In this document: positions 43,758 to 52,790 of the stretch, in pieces | Layout: each line of letters begins with the position of its first letter | How positions within the stretch are numbered: the stretch's first letter is position 1 | Assembly (NCBI RefSeq): GCF_025685605.1 | Contig: NZ_JAGTUT010000005.1 | Span: 1-64,000 of the forward strand | Source: Granulicella arctica | GTDB taxonomy: Bacteria > Acidobacteriota > Terriglobia > Terriglobales > Acidobacteriaceae | DNA length: 64,000 nucleotides | Direction: 5' to 3' | Translations under genes and position numbers: made by a program | Notes under the pieces: model-generated | Told to the model about the DNA's origin: nothing | Database searches by the model: none | What the model saw: the letters and a program-made list of their open reading frames with translations, nothing else

Positions 43758-44033
43758 ATGAATCAGTCGGAGATGTACGAGATACCCGTCGCTGTCGGTA
43801 AAGAGGTCGCATACGTCAGGGTCTATCGGGACGAGCAGGATCGACAGGTGCTTGTTGGGTTCACAGATGGGACCGAGCTTGCGATCGACGTTGAAGTGAG
43901 ATCCGTTACCTCTGCTGTCCTCTACAAGATCACTCCAGGCGTCTCAGAGACCATACAGCGGTTCGACGAGCCGCCGTCGGAGCACAACTCCTATAGCGCT
44001 GTCATACGGGCTTCCACCAAGAGGCTCGCCTGA
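43758..44033 (+). CDS. Hypothetical protein downstream of the toxin-antitoxin pair
   Basis: 91 residues, GAGGAG upstream of ATG. Beta-rich (VAYVRVYRDEQDRQVLVGFTD) with a DUF2442-like look, i.e. small proteins frequent near toxin-antitoxin genes. Function unknown; start 19 bases after the antitoxin stop suggests the same operon. Confidence 0.6.
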   Translation: MNQSEMYEIPVAVGKEVAYVRVYRDEQDRQVLVGFTDGTELAIDVEVRSVTSAVLYKITPGVSETIQRFDEPPSEHNSYSAVIRASTKRLA

Positions 44034-44117
44034 GCAACGCGCCGAGCTTCGGTGAGGGCGACAAACTCCACCGAATGTGAAGCAAATCCGCAACCAGCCT
44101 TGGAGTGAGTTTCCAAA

Positions 44118-44150
44118 GCGCGCGGCGAGAAGAACCGGCCCACTCTTCCT
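44118..44150. repeat. GAARAACCGGCCCAC dispersed repeat, copy 1
   Basis: 33-base sequence with AGAAGAACCGGCCCACTCTT core. Further copies at 48408-48440 and 58315-58347. Lies between convergent genes. Confidence 0.7.
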
Positions 44151-44170
44151 TCTGATCGCGGGAGTTACCA

Positions 44171-44194
44171 GCATAAACGGATAACCGTTTATGC
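44171..44194. promoter_or_regulatory. CGGATAA-type operator site 4 (perfect palindrome)
   Basis: GCATAAACGG and CCGTTTATGC, ten-base perfect arms with four-base spacer ATAA. It lies between convergent genes (stops at 44033 and 44262), so it is not an obvious promoter site. Confidence 0.65.
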
Positions 44195-44261
44195 GTGCAT
44201 CAGTTTAGGAAACCCTCCCGTTCGCAAAGTTCCTAACCAATCGGACGGGCAAATGTCCCTT

Positions 44262-44930
44262 TTAGGAGCCTTTACTTGAACGCAGCCATCCCTTGGTCGC
44301 CTCCCGTATTGCTCCAATGACGCGAGATATCATCGGCGTCGAGTTCGAAGAGGTTTTCGTTTCCGCCGCCCCCGAGGGCGGGGTGACAGTGGGCAAGTTG
44401 AATTTGTCCCGCATCGCCTGAAGTACAGCGGGATCCTGTTTGTTCAAGAGCTGGGATTGAGCTCGCGCGGCCTCAATGAGCTGGTTGGATTCCTTCTTGA
44501 AGCGCAACAGGCTGTGAACCCAGGGGCCTTTTTTGTAGATGTCAGAATCGTGATATCGCCACTTATCGCTGTACTCGTCAGATTCGCCGTAGAAGCGAGA
44601 GTCCAGTACGAGAACACCATCCGCTTCGACCAACAACTTGCCCTTGATCGGCGTTGAACGCTCGATTGTATTTCCATAGTCCGCTTCACGAATGAAGGTC
44701 ATCGTGTACTTCACATTGCTGAACGTGAAGTGCGTCACTCCGTCGTCGTCAGTAGCGATACCCGAGACGAGCGGATGCATCGGCCAGCCAAAGTTTGTTT
44801 CCCAGTAGGGGTAGGGGCGTATCTGTTCACGCAGCCTCCGCAACTCTTCTGGGAGGCCGGTTGCAGCCAGTTCTGCCTTAAGCTGCCTTATCTGAGCTTG
44901 AATGAGGTCGTACTCTGCCGTCGAACTCAC
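44262..44930 (-). CDS. Hypothetical protein cotranscribed with the cold-shock gene
   Basis: 222 residues if starting at GTG 44930, which follows the cold-shock stop by 13 bases; the upstream frame is a shadow of that gene. N-terminal coiled-coil (YDLIQAQIRQLKAELAATGL; EELRRLREQI) and a beta-rich middle (THFTFSNVKYTMTFIREADY, VLVLDSRFYGESDEYSD), then a low-complexity tail. No family recognised. Placement suggests it is translated from the same mRNA as the cold-shock protein. Confidence 0.6.
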   Translation of the reverse strand: MSSTAEYDLIQAQIRQLKAELAATGLPEELRRLREQIRPYPYWETNFGWPMHPLVSGIATDDDGVTHFTFSNVKYTMTFIREADYGNTIERSTPIKGKLLVEADGVLVLDSRFYGESDEYSDKWRYHDSDIYKKGPWVHSLLRFKKESNQLIEAARAQSQLLNKQDPAVLQAMRDKFNLPTVTPPSGAAETKTSSNSTPMISRVIGAIREATKGWLRSSKGS

Positions 44931-44943
44931 AGTGATCAGAATC

Positions 44944-45144
44944 TTACAGCGGCTGAATGTCTGCGGCCTGCCAGCCCTTGGGTCCCTTGACCACGTTGAA
45001 CTGTACGGCCTGTCCTTCTTGAAGGCTCTTGAAGCCACTGGAGACGATCGCCGAGTAGTGAGCGAACACGTCCTCGCCATTCTGACGGCTGATGAAGCCA
45101 AACCCCTTAGCATCGTTGAACCACTTCACTGTTCCCTGCTCCAT
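44944..45144 (-). CDS. Cold-shock (CspA-type) protein
   Basis: 66 residues. RNP1 KGFGFISR and RNP2 DVFAHYSAI motifs within a five-strand OB fold beginning GTVKWFNDAKG. It binds single-stranded nucleic acid and melts mRNA structure. The 219 bases upstream are non-coding and include the near-palindrome at 45344; a structured leader of the kind found at cold-shock genes is possible but not demonstrated. Confidence 0.95.
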   Translation of the reverse strand: MEQGTVKWFNDAKGFGFISRQNGEDVFAHYSAIVSSGFKSLQEGQAVQFNVVKGPKGWQAADIQPL

Positions 45145-45343
45145 ATCTTGTCCTTTGGTCGTTCAAATTACCGTCGAGATCGAGTCGGGGACCGAACGTT
45201 TTAGTACAGGGCCAACAGTTCTCTGCTTCGGTGTGGAAAGAATAGCATCGAGGGGAGGGAGCGCAAGCTGATTCCGCGAGCCTGAGCACTTCCCTTCCCT
45301 CTCAGTTCGTCACGACGACGGTCGGTCAATGCGATCTTGGCTT

Positions 45344-45356
45344 GTATCGTACGATC
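45344..45356 (+). repeat. GTATCGTACGATC near-palindrome, copy 2
   Basis: Same 13 bases as at 9817-9829. It lies in the short gap between the cold-shock gene's upstream region and the end of the DUF4238 gene. Confidence 0.7.
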
Positions 45357-45363
45357 TAACCGA

Positions 45364-46386
45364 TCACCACTTTCCCGGCTTGCGGAGGCCCATCAAGATG
45401 TCGCAGACGTGGTTGTCATAGTTCTCGTGAGGCAGCCGATAAGTCTTTGTGCCCATCTCAAACGCGCCGCCATTCGCCTGCATGATCGCGTCCAGGTCGG
45501 CACGGTCGACATTGCAGAAGCAGTGCTCGAACGCATAACCTGCCTGGCCCCAGTTGATCTCCTGCGTGGTCGGCGTCTGCACTGGCCTTCGATTCGCTAT
45601 TGCGGGGAGCAAGTGCAAGCAGGTAGTCGGCGACATAGGCAGCGCAACCTCCACGTTGGGTTCGTGAAAACCCATTCCGTAGTCCAGTTTCCCATTGACG
45701 GCCCGCGCGAAAGTAATGACGGGCGAGTCGCCAAGCATGAACGGGGCATCTGGCGTTGCAAAGACCCAGCGCCATTCACTAGCCAAAAGCAGTGGATCAA
45801 CATGGGACATTTGGTTCTTGATGCCCTCGACGTAGGTGCGCTGGAGAGAGTCGTGCGTGTTATCCGCACGCATCATGCGCTTCGCATTCTCGGCGACAAT
45901 CTCCGACGTGATTAGTCCGTGGCTGAATCTCCGCCCCTGGGCCATTTCTTCGATGTTCAAATGCGCCGCTACCGTTGCGAGCTGTCTTGGGTTGTTCAAG
46001 AAAGCAGTAAAGGCGTGGGCTTTCACCGCCGCCAGTGACCCCTGGCCGGAGCGGCGAGCCTGCGAGCGCTGGAACAGCATGAAAATATAGCGGGTGAGTG
46101 CCAACTTGCGCTCATGGGTCAGTACGAACCCTGGATCGCAGATCTCATCCATAAAGTCATTGACCGGCTGCTCAATCTCTTGGGCTAGTCGCATCTCGAC
46201 TTCGGCCTCGATCGCTGAGTCATTTGGATCGGCATAGAAGCCGTCGATGCGTGTTGCCGACGTTGGGGACTTTCTACCGTTGGGCTTCTTTCCTTTGGTG
46301 TACTGCCAGAGCCAATCGGACTGCTCAACGGGATGCTTGTAAGAAAACTGCTTTAGCAGTCTCTTCGGCGTGGTGTGGGATTTCAT
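45364..46386 (-). CDS. DUF4238-family protein
   Basis: 340 residues starting MKSHTTPKRLLKQFS at ATG 46386 with GAGGAG upstream; frame extends further but the N-terminal motif (H...P..LL..F) marks the true start. FMLGDSPVITF and PMSPTTCLHLLP are the conserved C-terminal blocks of DUF4238. Family members are found in mobile elements and defence-like neighbourhoods; biochemical role unknown. CGGATAA-type site 5 is 130 bases upstream. Confidence 0.85.
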   Translation of the reverse strand: MKSHTTPKRLLKQFSYKHPVEQSDWLWQYTKGKKPNGRKSPTSATRIDGFYADPNDSAIEAEVEMRLAQEIEQPVNDFMDEICDPGFVLTHERKLALTRYIFMLFQRSQARRSGQGSLAAVKAHAFTAFLNNPRQLATVAAHLNIEEMAQGRRFSHGLITSEIVAENAKRMMRADNTHDSLQRTYVEGIKNQMSHVDPLLLASEWRWVFATPDAPFMLGDSPVITFARAVNGKLDYGMGFHEPNVEVALPMSPTTCLHLLPAIANRRPVQTPTTQEINWGQAGYAFEHCFCNVDRADLDAIMQANGGAFEMGTKTYRLPHENYDNHVCDILMGLRKPGKW

Positions 46387-46517
46387 GGAAAACTCCTCGA
46401 TGGGTGCGTGGAGCCTCCCTTCCCCATTGCAACTTTTTCGTATTATATTCGCCAGAATTACCCAGAATCGATGAAAAGCACGTTCTAGGACATACGAAAC
46501 AACGACAGCCATCGGTC

Positions 46518-46543
46518 TAAACGGATATCGTGCTATCCGTTTA
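46518..46543. promoter_or_regulatory. CGGATAA-type operator site 5 (perfect inverted repeat)
   Basis: TAAACGGATA and TATCCGTTTA, ten-base perfect arms, six-base spacer, with CAGTTTGACCGG extending the symmetry outward. It abuts the stop of umuC (46544) and lies upstream of the DUF4238 gene on the same strand. Confidence 0.65.
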
Positions 46544-47818
46544 TCAGTTTGACCGGACTCTCGGCAGTTCATCCCATCTTGTTGTCCACCGAGGCGAGCG
46601 ATGCTCTGCCCTGAGCTTCCAGGCGGCATTCTTGGGACCGGCACCGAGGATGCGGACGGTATCGCGCCCGAGGGTCGCGTTGAGCTTGTCCATCGCCTTC
46701 CAGGCCCGTTCCCTTCTCTCTCGGTCGAGATCGCCCCAAAGGGCCGGTTGCCGGATGGTTTCGGGCAGCAACTCGGTAATCATGATCCCTGTCTTTGAGT
46801 AGCGGAAGCCGTCTCGCCAGAGCCTTTCGCCCAGGCGCACGGCCAGGGCGACCACTTCCCCGGTGTCGTTGGTCGTCTCTGCGAACCGTGCCGAGGCTCC
46901 ATTTGAGTAGAACGGGTCATTGTTGAAGTTGTTCGTGTGCATGAAGACGAAGATGTTTTCGGCGGCGACCTTGTAGCGCCGCATCTTCTCTGCCGCTCGT
47001 GTGGCGTAGCTTGCGATGGCCTCGCGCATCTCGCGCCAGGTCGTGACCGGAGCCCCGAAGCTGCGGGTGACGGCAATTCCCTTCCTCGTCGGCTCCATAA
47101 GCTCCAGCGGCAGGCAGGAGATCCCGCGCAGCTCGTAGACGGTACGGCCACCCGTCACTGTCATCAGCGCCCGAGCATTGTCTGGATCGAGTGCGGCGAG
47201 ATCGGCGGCCGTCTGGACTCCAATCTTTGCGAGCTTCGCCGCCGACGCCGCGCCGATCCCCCAGACTTCATCGACCGGCACGGTGGAGAGCAGCTCCGCC
47301 CGCACCTGGCTGGAACGAAGATCGCATACGCCGCGATACTGCGGACGCTTCTTTGCAATGAAATTTGCTACCTTGGCGAGCGTCTTGGTCGGGGCGATGC
47401 CTAGGCACGTTGGGATACCTACCCAGCGACGAACGCGCTCGCGCAGCTCTCGCGCAAGAGGCTCCACTTCCCTTTCGCTGAACTCGCCCAGGTTCAAGAA
47501 GCTCTCATCAATCGAGTAAGTTTCGATAGTCGGAACCATCGAGAGCAGCGTATCCGTGACTCTTCCGGACAGGCTTCCGTACAAGGCATAGTTGCTGCTG
47601 AAGACTTTCACATTCTCGCGCTTGATGAGATCGCGAATCTTGAACTCGGGATCTCCCATTTTTATCCCGAGGGCCTTTGCTTCCGCCGACCTTGCTACTG
47701 CGCAACCATCGTTGTTTGATAGCACGATGACCGGCTCGCCTTCGAGGTCGGGCCGAAACACACGCTCGCAGGAGACGTAAAAGTTGTTGCAGTCGATTAT
47801 CCCGAAGACCTCTGTCAT
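46544..47818 (-). CDS. umuC: Y-family translesion DNA polymerase subunit UmuC
   Basis: 424 residues. Catalytic N-terminus FGIIDCNNFYVSCERVF with carboxylate, YSIDESFLNL with the second carboxylate pair, LGIAPTKTLAKVANF, helix-hairpin-helix IGAASAAKLAKIG, and a C-terminal little-finger domain. With UmuD' it forms polymerase V for SOS mutagenesis. It begins three bases after the umuD stop, an umuDC operon. Plasmid-borne umuDC genes are common and often protect against UV or chemical damage. Confidence 0.95.
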   Translation of the reverse strand: MTEVFGIIDCNNFYVSCERVFRPDLEGEPVIVLSNNDGCAVARSAEAKALGIKMGDPEFKIRDLIKRENVKVFSSNYALYGSLSGRVTDTLLSMVPTIETYSIDESFLNLGEFSEREVEPLARELRERVRRWVGIPTCLGIAPTKTLAKVANFIAKKRPQYRGVCDLRSSQVRAELLSTVPVDEVWGIGAASAAKLAKIGVQTAADLAALDPDNARALMTVTGGRTVYELRGISCLPLELMEPTRKGIAVTRSFGAPVTTWREMREAIASYATRAAEKMRRYKVAAENIFVFMHTNNFNNDPFYSNGASARFAETTNDTGEVVALAVRLGERLWRDGFRYSKTGIMITELLPETIRQPALWGDLDRERRERAWKAMDKLNATLGRDTVRILGAGPKNAAWKLRAEHRSPRWTTRWDELPRVRSN

Positions 47819-47821
47819 GAC

Positions 47822-48247
47822 TCATCGCAGGGTGTGGATGGCGTGTTTCACAACGCCGAAGACGTGTAGGTCTTCGCCAATCGAGACGCGAATCGGCTGG
47901 TAGAGGTGATTGGCCGGATCGAGCCATATGCAGTCAGGTCCACGCCTTATGCGTTTTACGGTGTACTCGCCATTTACGGCAACCACAACGATGCAGCCGT
48001 TATTGGGCGCTGCTGCTCGATCCACAACCAGAAGATCGCCGTCCAGAATTCCAGCATCTTTCATCGAGTCGCCATCAACTCGCATCAGGAATGTAGCTGC
48101 TTTGTTTTCGATGAGAAATTCGGTGAGATCGAGAGGGGTCTCCAAGTAATCTTCAGCCGGGCTTGGAAATCCCGCAGGTACGCTACCGTCGAAATATGGC
48201 AACAATGACGGCCAAGTTGCGACCCACTCCACCAGCTCCAAGCTCAT
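47822..48247 (-). CDS. umuD: UmuD-type S24 peptidase
   Basis: 141 residues from ATG 48247, about the usual UmuD length. Cleavage-site context VPAGFPSPAEDY, catalytic Ser in MRVDGDSMKDAGI and Lys in NGEYTVKRI match the S24/LexA-like family. RecA-stimulated self-cleavage yields UmuD'. An open extension to 48445 encodes a hydrophobic non-UmuD stretch and contains operator and repeat sequences, so it is rejected as coding. Confidence 0.95.
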   Translation of the reverse strand: MSLELVEWVATWPSLLPYFDGSVPAGFPSPAEDYLETPLDLTEFLIENKAATFLMRVDGDSMKDAGILDGDLLVVDRAAAPNNGCIVVVAVNGEYTVKRIRRGPDCIWLDPANHLYQPIRVSIGEDLHVFGVVKHAIHTLR

Positions 48248-48264
48248 CCCGCACCTCCAAACTA

Positions 48265-48275
48265 GATATACCAGT
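48265..48275. promoter_or_regulatory. GATATACCAGT element upstream of umuD
   Basis: An 11-base sequence 18-28 bases before the umuD start, also found at 43016-43026 upstream of the toxin gene. It could be part of an SOS (LexA) box or a shared operator, but it does not match a symmetrical LexA site well enough to name. Confidence 0.35.
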
Positions 48276-48323
48276 AGTAGCGAAGAAAAGGCGAAATATC
48301 GTGCAAGGAGTGGCAAGCTCAAA

Positions 48324-48362
48324 TGGATAAGCCGATAAACGGTTACCGGTATATGCTGATAA
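48324..48362. promoter_or_regulatory. CGGATAA-type operator site 6
   Basis: TGGATAAGCCGATAAACGG followed by GGTATATGCTGATAAG, direct-repeat-like copies of the half-site, 80-115 bases upstream of umuD. Confidence 0.5.
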
Positions 48363-48407
48363 GTCATTTCTTGCTTTAGGTGGGGGAAGTCTCCCCCTGA
48401 TTGCAGA

Positions 48408-48440
48408 GTGCGCCGGCGAAAAGAACCGGCCCACTCTTCC
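48408..48440. repeat. GAARAACCGGCCCAC dispersed repeat, copy 2
   Basis: GTGCGCCGGCGAAAAGAACC continuing to CCACTCTTCC. GCCGG and CCGGC can pair around the central purine-rich part. Confidence 0.75.
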
Positions 48441-48696
48441 ATCACCCCCTCTGCGGGGAGCCCCCCGCAACGCCTGTACGCTGTTCATGACTTCCCGTAA
48501 GTGGGCGAGTCTCACATAGCTGGCCGTCAAGAGTGCCTCCGCAACGCAGTGATCGGATCACCAATCGGGGACTTGCGCCTTGACGGTTCAGCGGTGATGC
48601 AAACGTCCAGTGGGGAGTAGCACCACCGCACCGCGGGTGAGTGCCGGTACAGGCGTGACGAGAGCATCGCAAAGCAATTCGGAACAGGAGGAATCA

Positions 48697-49950
48697 TTGG
48701 AATACTTCGTCGGGATCGACTGGGGAACGCAGACTCACCGCATCGCCATGATCGACAGGCATGGTCGAGTGATCGAGCAGTTTGACGCAGAACACAGCGG
48801 TGAAGGCCTCGTGGTCCTGGTCAACAAACTCAAACAACGAACCGCATGCGAACCCGCTCTGGTCGCCATCGGCGTTGAGGTCGCCTGGGGTGCCCTCGTG
48901 GAGACTCTGGTCGAAAGTGGCTTTTCCGTGTTCTCGATCAATCCCAAGCAGGTTGATCGCTTCCGTGATCGTTTCACCGTTGCCGGAGCAAAGGATGATG
49001 CCCGAGACGCGCTCGTGCTGGCTAGCGCCCTGCTCACCGACAGGCAGAGCTTTAAGCGGGTTGAGATCGACTCCCCCGAGCTGATTCGGCTACGTGAGCT
49101 TTCACGGTTCCAGGATGAGCTGAAAGCCGAGCTCAGACGCGCGACCAACCGACTATGGCAGCAGCTACATCGCTACTACCCGCAGATGCTGGTGGTCAGC
49201 CCGGCTGCAGACGACCGACTTATGTGGGACCTGCTAGAAGCAGCACCAACGCCGACCGCAGGCGCAAAGATCAGTTCCCTTCGAGTTCAACGCCTCCTCA
49301 AGGCGAATCGCATCCGGAAGCTTACAGTGGATGAGGTGCTTTCAGCTTTAAAGACCGTTCCCCTTGCCTTGGCTCCAGGTGCAGCCGAGGCAGCCTGTGA
49401 GCATGTTCTACTCCTGCTTCCCCACGTCAAGCTCTTGGACGAGCAGTTGCGGCAGGTCGGAAACCGCATCAAAAATCTCCTAACCGCCATGACTGAGGCG
49501 AATGCTGGAACGAGCATGCCGCCGTGCGACGCCGAACTGATCCTGTCGATTCCAGGTGTAGGCCCAACCGTCGCCGCCGCTCTTCTGACAGAAGCTTCCC
49601 GACCAATCCGAGAACGGGATTACGAGTCTCTGCGCTGCTACGCTGGCACGGCTCCGGTGACCAAGCAAAGCGGCAAGAGAAGGGTCGTCGGTATGCGTCA
49701 GGCGTGTAGTCCCCGCTTACGCAACGCAGTCTTCTACTGGGCAACAAGCAGCCTTTGCTGCGACAGCAGGAGCCGAAGGCAGTACGACGCATTGCGGGCA
49801 GCAGGCCACCTTCACGCACGAGCACTGCGCGGTTTGGCCGACAGACTGCTAGGCGTCCTAATTGCTTTGCTGAAGACGCAGAAAACCTTTGATCGAGCAA
49901 AACGAGCCGGCACTTTGGCTAGTAACCCTCTGATCACCGCTATGGCATGA
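48697..49950 (+). CDS. IS110-family transposase (DEDD)
   Basis: 417 residues from TTG 48697, which has GGAGGA immediately upstream; the frame opens at 48610. DEDD/RuvC-like N-terminus (FVGIDWGTQTHRIAMID, with AIGVEVAW and GAKDDARDALVLA) and C-terminal transposase_20 domain (LSIPGVGPTVAAALLTEA; LRCYAGTAPVTKQSGK). IS110 elements lack terminal inverted repeats; the roughly 200 bases upstream (from about 48450) and a shorter stretch downstream are probably its non-coding ends, where IS110 elements encode a guiding bridge RNA. Confidence 0.92.
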   Translation: MEYFVGIDWGTQTHRIAMIDRHGRVIEQFDAEHSGEGLVVLVNKLKQRTACEPALVAIGVEVAWGALVETLVESGFSVFSINPKQVDRFRDRFTVAGAKDDARDALVLASALLTDRQSFKRVEIDSPELIRLRELSRFQDELKAELRRATNRLWQQLHRYYPQMLVVSPAADDRLMWDLLEAAPTPTAGAKISSLRVQRLLKANRIRKLTVDEVLSALKTVPLALAPGAAEAACEHVLLLLPHVKLLDEQLRQVGNRIKNLLTAMTEANAGTSMPPCDAELILSIPGVGPTVAAALLTEASRPIRERDYESLRCYAGTAPVTKQSGKRRVVGMRQACSPRLRNAVFYWATSSLCCDSRSRRQYDALRAAGHLHARALRGLADRLLGVLIALLKTQKTFDRAKRAGTLASNPLITAMA

Positions 49951-50126
49951 GGAGGAGCGTATCGGCGCTATCTCCATGAAGCCAGAAGCACTCATGATGG
50001 GAACGGCGTTTAGCGGTACTGACTGCTCGCCTATAGTGGCAGACCGCCAGCTACTCCTCAGAACCGTAAGAGCACGGCGGATTATCTGGCGAGATCAACC
50101 TGCTATGCCCAGCTTTACTAGAGCCC

Positions 50127-52790
50127 TCACTCCGCGCGTAAGGCAATCACTGGGTCGATGCGCATCGCTCGGGTTGCCGGAAGCAAGCAGGCAGACAGTG
50201 CTACGAAGAGTAGGACAAACGACATCGAACCGAATGTGAGCGGGTCAGTAGCTTTCACCTGAAATAGCAGACTGCTCATGATGTGCGTGAGTGCCAGGGA
50301 ACCCATAACGCCGGCCACAAGTCCGATCGATGCCAGCTTCGCGCCTTGGCCGAAGACCCACGAAAGAATGCTCATGCGGCGGGCTCCCAGCGCCATGCGA
50401 AGAGCGATGTCGGCCGTACCCTGCGTCACCAGAAATGAGATAACTCCGTATACTCCTATCGCAGCAAGTATCAAAGCGAACGCTGCAAAACCACTCAGCA
50501 TAAGCATCGCGAAGCGCTGGCGTGCCAAAGAATCCTGTAGGCGTCGAGACATGGTGGCAACGTCGGAGACAGGTACGTTGGGGTTGATCGAGTTCGCCAG
50601 ACGCGTAATCTCGTTGCCGAAGGCGTTTGGATCAGTCTGCGTACGTGCAACGAAGTACATTGTTCCAGCAGAAAGCTGAGCATGCGGAGCATACATTACC
50701 ATTCGCGTCCCGGCGTCGAGACCGTACTCTTTGACGATGCCCACGACCCCTACAATCGTGGCCCACGAATCGTCGTCGCTTCGCCGAACGTGCTTTCCGA
50801 TCGCATCACCATGTGGCCAGAAATGGTCAGCCATCTTCTGATCGATAATCATGACCGGTGGCATGGTCGGCGAGTCGGTCTCTGCGAAAGTGCGCCCACG
50901 CAGAAGGGGCACCTGCATTACGTTGAAATAGCTGGGGGTAGCGACTCGAAAATCAACCTGCACTTCAGGTTCGTTGGGGAGCGGGGTGTAGCCCTCGATA
51001 TGCACCTTACCCCAGCCAACTGTGGGGGTAAGGGGAAGCGCAGAAACCGCACCGGCAGCAGTGACTCCGGGCAGATGAGTCGTACGCTCTGTAAGTTCCT
51101 GATAGAACTGGATTCTCTTGGCGGGCGTGTTGAGTGTTGGTCCGTAGGCGCTCATGTTCATGGAAATCACATGCTGCGGATTGAAGCCAGGAGGCACGTC
51201 GGAGAGTTGCGCGAAGCTGCGGACGAGCAGCGCGGCCGCAATCAGCAGTGGTAGCGAAATGGCAATCTCGGCAACCACCAAAGTTCCGCGCAGCCGGTCG
51301 TGGCGAAGGCTCAGGCCGCCATGCAATGATCCTTTGCCGCCGCTCTTCAGGCTTGCCGTGAGATTGACACGTGCAGCGCGCAATGCTGGCGCGAGGCCGA
51401 AGAGCACTCCAGTTGCCAGAGAAATGGCGAACGTGAAGGCCAGCACTCGCCAGTCCAAGCCCAGCTCGTTGAGCCTTGGAATGTTAGCCGGATGCATCTT
51501 GCGTGCAAGCAAAATGCACACGGCGGAGAGTCCTGTTCCCGCGACGCCACCGATTAAGCTCAACAGAATCGTCTCTGTCAGTAGTTGTCGGACTACGCGT
51601 GCGCGTCCAGCTCCTAGAGCAGCCCGCACCGCAAACTCACGCTGTCGCGCTGTTGCGCGTGAAAGCAGCAGGTTCGCAACGTTCGTGCAGGCTATCAGCA
51701 GGACCAAAGCTACTGCTCCGAAGAGAATCAGCATTGCTGTACGAATGTCGCCGACCACCTGATTCATGAGGGAGACAACGCTGATGGTGAACGAAGGATC
51801 GCGAGACTTGTCTTTCCGAATGCGCGCGGCAATGACGTCGATGTCAGCCTGCGCCTGCCCCACGGAGACACCCGGCTTCAGCCGTGCCAGGATGTTGAAG
51901 TTCTCCGAGCCATAGTTGGTCGCATCCCGAGCCTCGTCCGCTGGTGGCATGAAGAAGTCAGGTTTGGGGATACCGCCTACGGTCGGGACTACTTCATGAT
52001 CCAGCCGGAAGCTCGCAGGTAGAACGCCCACCACTGTATGAAGATGGCCATTCAGGGTGACAGCCTGGCCTAGGATGTGCGGGTCACCCGCAAACTCCTG
52101 CTGCCATAATCCGTAGGTGAGCACCACAGTCTGTGGCGTCCCAGGCCGGTCTTCCTCGGCTAAGAAGAGTCGGCCCAACATGGGCTTTGCGCCCAACATG
52201 GGCAGCAAGTTTGACGTAGCCTCCATGCCCCCAACCCTGATCGCCTTTGCTCGGTCGGTAAGGATGAAGCTGGACCCGGTCACCAAGGCAGAGTCGTCGA
52301 AAACATGATTCTGCGTCACGATATCGTGGTACTGGCCGGGTGAAGGCCAGTCCTGCAGAATGCCAATGCCGGGCGAGCGCAACCATAAGATCGTGAGCCG
52401 ATCAGGATTGGGGTACGGCAGCGGATTGAGAAGGAGCGCACTGGTGAAACTGAACACGGCGGTATTGGCACCGATGCCGATTGCCAGCGAAAGCAGGATC
52501 ATAGCCGTCGTTCCTGGTGTTTTAGCGAACGATCGGATCGCGTAGCGTATGTCCTGCAGGAGCTCTTCCAGGAATTTGGTTCCACGCGATTCGCGGACTT
52601 GCTGTTTCACCTGCTCAGGGCCACCAAGCACCATACGGGCGCGACGCATCGCCTGGTCTGGAGGGAGTCCTGTACGGCGCAACTTCTCCGCCTCGTACTC
52701 AAGGTGCCCGCGTAACTCTTCTTCCACCTCGGAATCCATTTGTTGCCCGCGAAACAAAGCCCGGAGCCGGTAGAGGAGGTCAGTGAGCAT
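50127..52790 (-). CDS. MacB-like ABC transporter permease (acidobacterial duplicated orphan permease)
   Basis: 887 residues. N-terminal prefix domain (MDSEVEEELRGHLEYEAEKL, RARMVLGGPEQVKQQ) then two MacB-periplasmic plus FtsX permease units: helices near 90-115, 350-455 and 755-870, with LLIACTNVANLLLSRATARQRE and ALRMALGARRMSI as FtsX markers. No ATPase gene is adjacent. Such orphan duplicated permeases are abundant in Acidobacteriota and usually sit next to a PadR regulator, as here. Likely efflux or envelope transport. Confidence 0.92.
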   Translation of the reverse strand: MLTDLLYRLRALFRGQQMDSEVEEELRGHLEYEAEKLRRTGLPPDQAMRRARMVLGGPEQVKQQVRESRGTKFLEELLQDIRYAIRSFAKTPGTTAMILLSLAIGIGANTAVFSFTSALLLNPLPYPNPDRLTILWLRSPGIGILQDWPSPGQYHDIVTQNHVFDDSALVTGSSFILTDRAKAIRVGGMEATSNLLPMLGAKPMLGRLFLAEEDRPGTPQTVVLTYGLWQQEFAGDPHILGQAVTLNGHLHTVVGVLPASFRLDHEVVPTVGGIPKPDFFMPPADEARDATNYGSENFNILARLKPGVSVGQAQADIDVIAARIRKDKSRDPSFTISVVSLMNQVVGDIRTAMLILFGAVALVLLIACTNVANLLLSRATARQREFAVRAALGAGRARVVRQLLTETILLSLIGGVAGTGLSAVCILLARKMHPANIPRLNELGLDWRVLAFTFAISLATGVLFGLAPALRAARVNLTASLKSGGKGSLHGGLSLRHDRLRGTLVVAEIAISLPLLIAAALLVRSFAQLSDVPPGFNPQHVISMNMSAYGPTLNTPAKRIQFYQELTERTTHLPGVTAAGAVSALPLTPTVGWGKVHIEGYTPLPNEPEVQVDFRVATPSYFNVMQVPLLRGRTFAETDSPTMPPVMIIDQKMADHFWPHGDAIGKHVRRSDDDSWATIVGVVGIVKEYGLDAGTRMVMYAPHAQLSAGTMYFVARTQTDPNAFGNEITRLANSINPNVPVSDVATMSRRLQDSLARQRFAMLMLSGFAAFALILAAIGVYGVISFLVTQGTADIALRMALGARRMSILSWVFGQGAKLASIGLVAGVMGSLALTHIMSSLLFQVKATDPLTFGSMSFVLLFVALSACLLPATRAMRIDPVIALRAE

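Noticed and set aside
48248..48445. N-terminal extension of umuD with a hydrophobic stretch
   Set aside because: UmuD proteins are about 140 residues and start where the ATG at 48247 lies; the extension covers operator and repeat sequence.
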